A DNA stretch of 64,000 bases from UBA6623 sp965238125. Its GTDB lineage: Bacteria > Acidobacteriota > Terriglobia > Bryobacterales > UBA6623. The stretch covers positions 4,588,001 to 4,652,000 of the forward strand of contig OZ250179.1 in NCBI GenBank assembly GCA_965238125.1, in the 5' to 3' direction. A model generated the notes under the pieces. The model did no database searches, was not told where the DNA came from, and saw nothing but the letters and a program-made list of their open reading frames with translations. The translations under genes and the position numbers were made by a program. Shown in pieces: positions 57,848-64,000 of this stretch (position 1 is its first letter; each line of letters begins with the position of its first letter).

Positions 57848-58882
57848 CTACTCAAATAGGAATCTCCACGTAAGGACGACTAAGGTATGGGTAACGGCCG
57901 CCGCCGGGACGCTGTTGTGAGCAGCGTAGGCACGCCCATAAAACCACCCGGCAACGGCCGCGACGGCCGCAAATTCCCAATTTGGGAATCCCCGCCGCCC
58001 CAAGTGAGCCGCGCCGAACAGCACCGAGGTAAACAATTGTGCCGCCCATGGTGAGATACCGCGCCGCGCCACGAGGTTTTGGATCAAGCCCCGAAAGTAA
58101 AGCTCCTCCCCCAGACCTATGACCAAATAGACCCCCAGCATATTCCCGACCACCATGGGGACATATGTCCAATGGTCAATCGGCGTGGGATTCCATCGGA
58201 CAAACCCGGTGGCCAAAGCGAGCGGAATCCCGACGGGGAGAAACAACAGATAGTTCTTGCATCCGGTTTTGAGGTCGGTGAGCGACACCTTGAAACGGAA
58301 TCCGGTGCCGGAAACTTTGCGGATCGATAGGAAGACGATTGCCCCCAAAGGGACCAGCATGATTTTGCCCAACACATCGAGCCTTGGAATGTCGGGATGG
58401 GGGCTGACGTAGATGTCACGAAAAAGCGTACTCACGCCGCTGACCATCGGGTAGGCCAATGCCGCCAGAACCACGGTGTCGGCGACTCTGAGGCGCTCGT
58501 CGCGGGGACGCAAGAACACGAAAAACGCCGCGATCAAACCGTACAGCAACGCAAGCTTGGCCGCCGAGACAAGGGAAAAGACTCCGCTGGGGATCGAGTA
58601 GATCAGGTAAGGCGCCACCGAAGCCGTCCACGCCAGGGCCGCGATTTGCTTTGCCGAGAAACGTTGTTCCAGGCGGGCTCGTGCCTTCGGGAAGCCTGGG
58701 ACCAGATACACTGAGGCTTCCAACAGGAAGGCGGCGGCTATCGGAATCGCCACCAAAGCCGGGATGTCGTGCCGAACGGCATAGACCGAGGCGGCGATAA
58801 CGAGACCGCTCTGGAGCAACAGCAAAGTGAGACCGAAGCCGCGTAGGGACACGCGGTCGGATGCGTTGAGCGTCTCCGGCAA
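57848..58882 (-). CDS. CPBP-family intramembrane metalloprotease (CAAX protease-like)
   Basis: 344 residues with about eight membrane spans. The three abortive-infection/CPBP motifs are present near the C-terminus: GLGEELYFRGLIQNL (Glu pair and Arg), FTSVLFGAAHLG (His) and AAAVTHTLVVLTW (His). Homologues cleave within membranes, process prenylated proteins or act in bacteriocin self-immunity; substrate here unknown. The N-terminal half is a poorly conserved membrane domain. Divergent from the 58889 gene, with only 6 bp between the two start codons, so their promoters must overlap the opposite gene or one start lies further in. Confidence 0.85.
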   Translation of the reverse strand: MPETLNASDRVSLRGFGLTLLLLQSGLVIAASVYAVRHDIPALVAIPIAAAFLLEASVYLVPGFPKARARLEQRFSAKQIAALAWTASVAPYLIYSIPSGVFSLVSAAKLALLYGLIAAFFVFLRPRDERLRVADTVVLAALAYPMVSGVSTLFRDIYVSPHPDIPRLDVLGKIMLVPLGAIVFLSIRKVSGTGFRFKVSLTDLKTGCKNYLLFLPVGIPLALATGFVRWNPTPIDHWTYVPMVVGNMLGVYLVIGLGEELYFRGLIQNLVARRGISPWAAQLFTSVLFGAAHLGRRGFPNWEFAAVAAVAGWFYGRAYAAHNSVPAAAVTHTLVVLTWRFLFE

Positions 58883-58888
58883 GTAATT

Positions 58889-59683
58889 ATGTTACTTAAC
58901 ACAGGCTTGCGGTCGCGTTCGACCTTCCCCAGGACAACAGTGCGTCTTCTTCTTGCTGTTGTCTGCGCCGGCGTGGTCGCCCTCGCGCAGCAGAAGCCGC
59001 CTCGCGGGCTGCCGCGACAAATCGCGGCCAACGGCAGCCGCTTCGAGAAAGAATTCCAAAACTACACCTACCGACAGCGGTTCTCCTTCACCGAGATCGG
59101 CCGGCGAGGGGCGCCGATGGGTTTCTACCGCGAGGTGCGCGAGATTTTCTTCACTCCCGAGGGGCAGCGGAGCGAACGCTTCGTCGGACGTCCGGTGGAA
59201 AACCTGAAACGCCTGCGGTTAACCGAGGAAGACTTTCGTGATCTGCGCGAGGTCCAACCCTTCGTGCTCAATCAGGACAATCTTTGGATGTACCGCCTGA
59301 CGTACAAAGGCATCGAGAAACTCGGCGCGAAGCTGTGTTTCGTCTATCGCCTGCAACCCAAGCAAGTTCTTGCCGGCCGGCGGCTTCTGGATGGGTTGAT
59401 CTGGGTCAGCCGCGAGGATCAACAATTGGTCCAAGTGAGCGGCAAGCCGGTTCCGCAAATCTACCGTCACGGCGTCGAGAACCTATTCCCGAACTTCATC
59501 ACAATCTATGCCCCGGTCGATGGGCAATTCTGGTTTCCGCTGAAAACCGAAGCCGCCGACGTTCTGCCGTTCAAGACGGGATCACAAGCGATTCGCTATT
59601 CGATCAGCTATGAGGACTACCGGCGGTTCACGGTTGAATCGAACATTGAGTTCGAGCAGGACGAAGAAATCGTCGAGCCGTAG
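58889..59683 (+). CDS. secreted conserved protein, LolA-fold-like
   Basis: 264 residues. A basic start then a signal segment (VRLLLAVVCAGVVALAQQ). The mature part shows alternating strands typical of outer-membrane lipoprotein-sorting-like proteins: YTYRQRFSFTEIGRRGAPMG, VREIFFTPEGQRSERFVGRP, DGLIWVSREDQQLVQVSGKP and QFWFPLKTEAADVLPFKTGS. The W(V/I)S...QLVQVSG and later YEDYRRFTVES are common in this uncharacterised acidobacterial group. Given the 6-bp gap to the divergent protease start, the true start may be at TTG or GTG nearer LLLAVV. Confidence 0.6.
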   Translation: MLLNTGLRSRSTFPRTTVRLLLAVVCAGVVALAQQKPPRGLPRQIAANGSRFEKEFQNYTYRQRFSFTEIGRRGAPMGFYREVREIFFTPEGQRSERFVGRPVENLKRLRLTEEDFRDLREVQPFVLNQDNLWMYRLTYKGIEKLGAKLCFVYRLQPKQVLAGRRLLDGLIWVSREDQQLVQVSGKPVPQIYRHGVENLFPNFITIYAPVDGQFWFPLKTEAADVLPFKTGSQAIRYSISYEDYRRFTVESNIEFEQDEEIVEP

Positions 59684-59977
59684 CGGCCGGGCGGGTTCGT
59701 TTGGATTTTTTTGGTTTGAGGGTTGCCCGGGGGGTGCTGGAGGCGGTGATGGGTAGAGAGGTTATTGGGAGCGAGCGAGGCGGCGGGGCTCCATTGAAGA
59801 TTTCGGTGCGTGATGTGAGGCGTTCATTCCAATAGCTTTAGGTTGATCTTGGGTTCGTTTCGTATTCTTTCGTGTGGGCGGCTGCCGGGGCCTTCCGCGC
59901 GCCGATCTTCCACCGGCCTTTCAGGGCTCGCCCGAGGGGCATTCGCTTTGGACAGCCTCCGTCTTTTCACCATTTCT
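59684..59977. other. intergenic region, no recognised gene
   Basis: 294 bp between convergent genes. A short stretch at 59920-59935 (GGCCTTTCAGGGCTCG) resembles one block of repeat family A; otherwise nothing seen. Confidence 0.4.
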
Positions 59978-61105
59978 TCACGGGCCTCCAGGCCCCAGGC
60001 CGACCTCGGCGTGTTTCGCCGGCAGAAACTTGTCGGTCATGCCGGCGATGTAATCGCAGACCACGCGATGGGGCGGTTCCTCGCTGATGCGGCTTTGGTA
60101 AGACTCGGGCAGCAGCTCGGGCCGCTCCATGAACCGCCGGAACAACTCGGCGACCTGGCGGTCCGTTCGGAAACGAGCGGCTTCGATCTCGGCGGATTGG
60201 TAGACCTCGCGCGTCAACAGGGTCTTGAGTTGCCGCGAGGCGTCGGCGGCAGGCCCTTCGAGACACGCTATCCGGGAGGCTGTTTGGCGAACATCGTCGG
60301 GGCATTGCACGGCGGCTTGTTCGGCCGCCCGGCGAGTCCCGTTGATCAACCCGGAAACCAAGGTGTCGAGTAAAGCCCGCAAGGCCTCGCGAAACCACAG
60401 GGCGTCGGAGGCGGAGGGATACCGGGCCCGGGCTTCGCTCATGCAACGGTCAAACAAGGCCACCTCGCGGCACACGAGAGACGGGTCAAGCAGTCCGGCA
60501 TCGACGGCGTCGTCGAGGTCGGCCGTGTTGTAGGCAATTTCGTCGGCCGGATCGATCAATTGAGCTTCGAGCGGGGGGCGCTCGTCGAGCCGATACTCGG
60601 CAAGATCGGGAAAGCGATCGGGTTCGTAGTCGCGGGAGTGTTTCACGATGCCTTCCCGCACTTCGAACGTCAGGTTCAGACCGGGAAACGCGGCATAGCG
60701 CTGCTCGAAGGTTTCGACGACGCGCAGCGCATGCAAGTTGTGATCGAAGCCCCCGCCGTGGCGCTGCATTTCGCGGTCGAGGACGCGTTCCCCGGAATGC
60801 CCGAAAGGCGGGTGCCCGAGATCATGACAAAGCGCCAGGGCCTCGACGAGGTCTTCGTTGAGTTCGAGCGCCGAAGCGACTGTGCGGGCGATTTGCGCAA
60901 CCTCGATCGTGTGCGTGAGTCGGTTCCGAAAATGGTCGGAGTCGGGAGAAGTGAAAACCTGCGTCTTGTGTTCCAGGCGACGAAAAGCGCGGGAATGGAT
61001 GATGCGATCGCGGTCGCGCTGATAGGGATTGCGGTAGGCGTGCGCGGTTTCGGGGTGACGACGTCCCCGGCTTTGGTTCGAAGGGAAACGGAGGTGGGAG
61101 AGCAT
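59978..61105 (-). CDS. dgt: deoxyguanosinetriphosphate triphosphohydrolase-like protein
   Basis: 375 residues. HD-domain dNTPase: N-terminal YRNPYQRDRDRIIHSRAFRR and LEHKTQVF, then RNRLTHTIEVAQIARTVA, the HD pair in ALCHDLGHPPFGHSGERVLD and the later LEAQLIDPADEIAYNTADLD. The family hydrolyses dGTP or other dNTPs to the nucleoside and triphosphate; the length (~375) fits the type-2 subfamily. A C-terminal stretch GMTDKFLPAKHAEVG ends the protein. 30 bp upstream lies a TPR membrane protein gene in the same direction, so the two may be cotranscribed. Confidence 0.9.
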   Translation of the reverse strand: MLSHLRFPSNQSRGRRHPETAHAYRNPYQRDRDRIIHSRAFRRLEHKTQVFTSPDSDHFRNRLTHTIEVAQIARTVASALELNEDLVEALALCHDLGHPPFGHSGERVLDREMQRHGGGFDHNLHALRVVETFEQRYAAFPGLNLTFEVREGIVKHSRDYEPDRFPDLAEYRLDERPPLEAQLIDPADEIAYNTADLDDAVDAGLLDPSLVCREVALFDRCMSEARARYPSASDALWFREALRALLDTLVSGLINGTRRAAEQAAVQCPDDVRQTASRIACLEGPAADASRQLKTLLTREVYQSAEIEAARFRTDRQVAELFRRFMERPELLPESYQSRISEEPPHRVVCDYIAGMTDKFLPAKHAEVGLGPGGP

Positions 61106-61135
61106 GGGAGGAGGGCGGCGCTCCCGGTCGCTCGT

Positions 61136-61837
61136 CTAGGAGCCCTCGAGCTCTCGGAGCAAGGCGGAAGCCGCCGCGCTCGCCGGACCGGAACTCGCGC
61201 GAACTTCCTCGAGCAAGGTTTTCGCGGTTTCCGGATCGGTCTCGCTCAGCAATCGCGCGTAAGCGAGTTGCGAGCGTTGCTTGGGAACCAACTTTGTGGG
61301 GTTATCGATGAGATGCTTGTAATGCCGAGAGGCCTGCTCCTGTTGCTCTTCCTGCGCGTAGAGATCGGCCAAGGCCAGCCGGACCAGTGCCACATACTCC
61401 CCGTCGCCTCGGTTCGACAGCGCTTCCAGGCGGGTCTTGGCGTCGTGCGATTTCTCTTGTTCGAGGTCGAGCAAGGCCAAATAATAGCCGGCGGCGATTT
61501 CCGGCTCACCCCCGGCGTGGTCGGCAATGACTTTTTCGAATTGCTCGCGTGTATCGCGAAAGCGCGCTATGGTCGTGGGGAACGTAATGGAGGCAAGCTG
61601 CTGTTCAGTGTCGACCTTGCCGTGGTACATCTCGATGCCTTTTTGCAGCGCGGCGCGGGCTTCCCGCCGATTTGCTTCGCGGTACCCCGTCCAAACCAGC
61701 GCGGCAACAACCAGAAGAACAGCTCCGCCGCCCCCGAGCAGCAATTCCCGCCGGTGCGAGGAGACGAAAGCAACTGACTGGCCGACCTCTTGGACGAAGC
61801 GGTCTCGCTTGAGTTCCTTGCGAGATATCTTAGCCAT
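61136..61837 (-). CDS. membrane-anchored tetratricopeptide protein (YfgM-like)
   Basis: 233 residues. Basic N-terminus MAKISRKELKRDRF, one membrane span (LLLGGGGAVLLVVAALVW, ~34-51), then helical TPR-like repeats outside: ARFRDTREQFEKVIADHAGG, YYLALLDLEQEKSHDAKTRL, LALADLYAQEEQQEQASRHY and QLAYARLLSETDPETAKTLL. The layout is that of YfgM/ancillary SecYEG-translocon proteins, which have a single anchor and periplasmic TPRs. Function by analogy only. Followed by dgt 30 bp downstream. Confidence 0.8.
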   Translation of the reverse strand: MAKISRKELKRDRFVQEVGQSVAFVSSHRRELLLGGGGAVLLVVAALVWTGYREANRREARAALQKGIEMYHGKVDTEQQLASITFPTTIARFRDTREQFEKVIADHAGGEPEIAAGYYLALLDLEQEKSHDAKTRLEALSNRGDGEYVALVRLALADLYAQEEQQEQASRHYKHLIDNPTKLVPKQRSQLAYARLLSETDPETAKTLLEEVRASSGPASAAASALLRELEGS

Positions 61838-62219
61838 GATCTACCGCGGCGAAAACCACGAGGCCCAGCCGTGGGCGGAACGAACAACAATAGGGCCAAA
61901 CAGACTGTGCGGACCAGGGATTGCCCTAGTGGATCATGCTATCAACGAGGGAAAACCGTGTCAAATTCGCTTCGCTTGGGGCGCGACCGAATGCTGGAGA
62001 ATAGACGGCGTCGGCGCAAGAGAGAGGCGTGGAAGGCGGTCCGCGAGTCCTCGAGAGCGGGCTTGGGGCCGGCAGCCGAAGAGCGCGGTCTGCGGGCGGT
62101 TCACGGCGGTTTAGCGAGCTGGGGTCGGTGCGGCCCATGCCGCCGGATGTGTCGCTCGGGCGTTCGGACCCATCATCGGTCGCTGTTGTGAACCAAGACA
62201 GGCCGATTCGGTGGTTTGT
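61838..62219. other. intergenic region, no recognised gene
   Basis: About 380 bp between the TPR gene and the tRNA promoter. The frames through it are Arg/Gly-rich shadows. No repeat of families A-D. Confidence 0.4.
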
Positions 62220-62248
62220 TTGACAGCGCGCCGCGGCCAAGTTAGCAT
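62220..62248 (+). promoter_or_regulatory. sigma70-type promoter of tRNA-Arg
   Basis: TTGACA at 62220-62225 and TAGCAT at 62243-62248 with an ideal 17-nt spacer; the tRNA begins 22 nt downstream. Consensus -35 and a near-consensus -10. Confidence 0.75.
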
Positions 62249-62269
62249 TGAATGCAAACCCTCCGATAC

Positions 62270-62346
62270 GCGCTCGTAGCTCAGCTGGATAGAGCGTCTG
62301 GCTACGGACCAGAAGGTCGGGAGTTCGAATCTCTCCGGGCGCGCCA
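62270..62346 (+). tRNA. tRNA-Arg (anticodon ACG)
   Basis: 77 nt including the encoded CCA. Acceptor stem GCGCTCG / CGGGCGC (one G-T pair), D arm with AGCTCAGCTGGATAGAGC, anticodon stem TCTGG / CCAGA with loop CTACGGA giving anticodon ACG, and T arm GGGAG-TTCGAAT-CTCTC. All arms pair, so the gene is intact. The A at position 34 is usually converted to inosine to read CGU, CGC and CGA. Confidence 0.95.
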
Positions 62347-62735
62347 TTGTTTTCAATGAGTTGGATGCTTTTGAGCCGCTTCCGGTCGAGGACTAGAAGC
62401 CACCGGGTTGAAAACTGTATCCACTTGGTCCACGGCCGCCCTCGAGACCCGCGGCGGCAGGTGGGGTAGGTGTTCCCTGCCAAAGAGATGCCGGCATGCC
62501 CACGTAGGCTCATCGCGATTCGGAAGTGGATTGCCTGCGTGAGAAGAGGGTTTCGGGCTGCGTTGAAGATCTTGGAATCGCACGCGCGGAACGTTCTCTC
62601 AGCCGGAAGCAAATTATTTTCGACCCACCCCTGGAGTGTGGTGGTCTTCGCACAGCCCGTCCGGCCGATAAGGACTGTGCGGCGGGAAAGAAACACACAA
62701 CAAAACACCCGCGGCTGACACAAGGAGGTGTCCCG
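62347..62735. other. region downstream of tRNA without recognised gene
   Basis: About 390 bp. No integrase, att duplication of the tRNA 3' end, or repeat was recognised. Confidence 0.4.
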
Positions 62736-63047
62736 ATGAGATCACTCGCTCGTATCCTCGTGCTGACGGCTGTGCTGACGCCGCTTCTGAGCGGACTGAC
62801 CGTGAAGGTCAAGGAACTCGACCCCCGCAAGGGAAAAGTCGTCCTGCTGCTTCCGATGCACTCGACCATGATCGAGGCCCAGGTCCTCTCCCAAGGCGAT
62901 CCCATCCGGCTCGAACGCAATCAGTTCTACGAAAGTAAATTACTGTCCGACGGGCATCGCGGCGATCAGAACATGCTGCGCATCAAGATTCCGCACGAAA
63001 AGCCGGCTCGGTTCCGGATTCGCAAGATCCATTTCATCGTGCGGTGA
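62736..63047 (+). CDS. small secreted hypothetical protein
   Basis: 103 residues from ATG 62736, preceded by AAGGAGGTGT. Signal peptide (RSLARILVLTAVLTPLLSG), then a basic beta-rich part: LTVKVKELDPRKGKVVLLLP, MHSTMIEAQVLSQG and the end KPARFRIRKIHFIVR. No family recognised. The upstream extension of the frame is not coding. A hairpin terminator follows 69 nt after the stop. Confidence 0.6.
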   Translation: MRSLARILVLTAVLTPLLSGLTVKVKELDPRKGKVVLLLPMHSTMIEAQVLSQGDPIRLERNQFYESKLLSDGHRGDQNMLRIKIPHEKPARFRIRKIHFIVR

Positions 63048-63115
63048 GGCGGGCCGACAGCGACCGCGCTCGTTGGTCCCCGGCCGGGCAGGGTGGACCG
63101 ACGCTCTTCGCGGTG

Positions 63116-63140
63116 GGGCAGGCCTCCAGGCCTGCCCTTT
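63116..63140 (+). terminator. hairpin terminator
   Basis: GGGCAGGCC-tcca-GGCCTGCCC then TTT: 9-bp perfect stem, nearly the same sequence as 13745-13769, together with the flanking GTGGGG on the left and CTTT on the right. Confidence 0.6.
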
Positions 63141-63182
63141 GCCGGCCCCGCGGGCTGTGATCGCCCCTGTTACCCTACGGCC

Positions 63183-64000
63183 ATGATCACCCGCAGAAAC
63201 CTTTTCCAGGGCTCTCTGGCAACCGTGTCCGCAGCGGCCCTTCCCGCCGCGCCGGCTCCCGCTGAACCTGCGGTCGACATCGCCGTCTCCAGCGCGAACG
63301 GTATCGCTTGCTGCGAGAAGACCGTCGACATGCTCCGTGCCGGCGAAGACACTCTGGATGCGGCTGTCGCCGGCGTCAACATCGTTGAGCTCGACCCCGA
63401 TGACACCAGCGTCGGTTACGGCGGGCTGCCCAACGAAGAGGGCGTCGTCGAGCTCGATGCCTGCGTCATGCACGGCCCCACGGCGCGGGCCGGATCCGTT
63501 GCTTCGTTGCGCGGCATCAAAACGCCTTCCAAGGTCGCCCAACTCATTTTGGAGCGCAGCGACCACGTGATGATGGTCGCCGAGGGAGCGCTGCGTTTCG
63601 CCAAAGCCCACGGGTTCAGAGAAGAAGACCTGCTCACCGACCGCGCCCGGCTGGCCTGGCTGACTTGGAAAGAATCCCGGGGCGGCAACTGGGGGCCCGG
63701 CCTCGACGCGCTGGAACCCGACGGCGGTCAAGCCCTGTTGCGACGTTTCCCCGGTAGCGAGCCCGATCGGCTCGCCTGGGCACGAGACGTGGCGGCCAAT
63801 CCCCCCACGGGCACGATCACTTGCCTCGCGCTCAATCGCCGAGGAGAAATGTCGGGAGTGACGACAACCAGCGGCCTGGCCTGGAAGATCCCCGGGCGCG
63901 TCGGCGACTCGCCCATCATTGGCGCCGGCGTTTACGTGGACCAACAAGTGGGCGCCGCCGGCTCGACGGGCCGAGGCGAAGAGAATATTCGCATTTGCGG
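63183..64000 (+). CDS. N4-(beta-N-acetylglucosaminyl)-L-asparaginase (cut by window edge)
   Basis: At least 272 residues, open to the right edge. Twin-arginine-like signal MITRRNLFQGSLATVSAAAL. Then the Ntn-hydrolase fold of glycosylasparaginases: NGIACCEKTVDMLRAGEDTL, AVAGVNIVELDPDDTSVGYG, GLPNEEGVVELDACVMHGPT, and the autoprocessing/catalytic Thr in NPPTGTITCLALNRRGEMSG (residue ~210) with VTTTSGLAWKIPGRVGDSPI after it. The enzyme cleaves the GlcNAc-Asn link of glycopeptides, and self-cleaves before the Thr into two chains. Exported, so it acts on external glycoproteins or peptides. Confidence 0.9.
   Translation, partial: MITRRNLFQGSLATVSAAALPAAPAPAEPAVDIAVSSANGIACCEKTVDMLRAGEDTLDAAVAGVNIVELDPDDTSVGYGGLPNEEGVVELDACVMHGPTARAGSVASLRGIKTPSKVAQLILERSDHVMMVAEGALRFAKAHGFREEDLLTDRARLAWLTWKESRGGNWGPGLDALEPDGGQALLRRFPGSEPDRLAWARDVAANPPTGTITCLALNRRGEMSGVTTTSGLAWKIPGRVGDSPIIGAGVYVDQQVGAAGSTGRGEENIRIC

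Noticed and set aside
62600..62723. P-loop-like motif GRTGCAKTT in a minus-strand frame
   Set aside because: The frame runs antisense through an intact tRNA and lacks any other ATPase motif; the match has Ala where the P-loop needs Gly. Probably chance.
62270..62735. Integrated island at the tRNA-Arg 3' end
   Set aside because: No integrase and no second copy of the tRNA 3' end in the window.

Overview
The window is GC-rich chromosomal DNA, most likely from an uncultured member of the Acidobacteriota. Pointers are a winged-helix/TolB-propeller hybrid regulator, remnants of further TolB-propeller proteins, small secreted families I associate with that phylum, and an elongation factor P with a PGN loop tip. 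Affiliation is inferred from gene content only. No rRNA or CRISPR array was seen. One tRNA-Arg(ACG) with encoded CCA and a good promoter lies at 62270-62346.

Layout. 1-735: end of an ISKra4-like element. 841-6211: secreted PHP hydrolase, xylose-isomerase-like enzyme, methyltransferase, FliW-CsrA pair, lipoprotein. 6413-9558: minus-strand block (split membrane-protein gene, MidA-like methyltransferase, small conserved protein, SDR). 9987-11329: IS110 remnant, damaged partial copy of an ABC-2 permease, and the intact permease. 11438-16019: sugar-binding lipoprotein, secreted propeller, KDG kinase, broken ROK kinase. 16481-23239: M28 peptidase, argC, argB, molybdopterin-binding-type protein, HDOD protein. 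23353-31044: IS-rich zone (IS630, two IS1380 copies, truncated TPR/ankyrin and Uma2 genes). 31242-50732: mostly ordinary genes (racemase, NHL and PQQ propellers, MBL hydrolase, membrane phosphodiesterase, decayed HigBA-like module, Nramp-like transporter, alcohol dehydrogenase, YqgE, CE15 esterase, CoA-binding protein, EF-P, WH-TolB regulator, ECF sigma, SIS protein, cytochrome c). 50747-55915: second IS zone (IS1380 inside an O-methyltransferase, resolvase stub, second IS630). 55899-64000: secreted LamB-like protein cut by IS630, CPBP protease, dGTPase, TPR membrane protein, tRNA, and a glycosylasparaginase running off the window.

The metabolic genes suggest a heterotroph using plant-type polysaccharides and uronates: xylose-isomerase-like enzyme, KDG kinase, CE15 glucuronoyl esterase, sugar-binding protein, alpha-fucosidase remnant and secreted propellers. 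They are scattered, not in one operon.

The most distinctive feature is the density and variety of small dispersed repeats. There are at least four families: a ~100-170 bp hairpin repeat (A), a ~100 bp GGGGACAGTCC element (B), a twin-hairpin element whose stems change in a compensated way (C), and a 69-197 bp CTAG-bounded MITE (D). Several copies sit exactly at stop codons or are translated in frame as protein C-termini. The four IS1380 right ends each truncate a host reading frame. I found no clearly new defence or biosynthetic system. The repeat families and their exaptation are the best candidates for something undescribed. Several genes carry single-base frameshifts (csrA tail, the 6413-7203 gene, higB-like toxin) that could be real decay or assembly errors.
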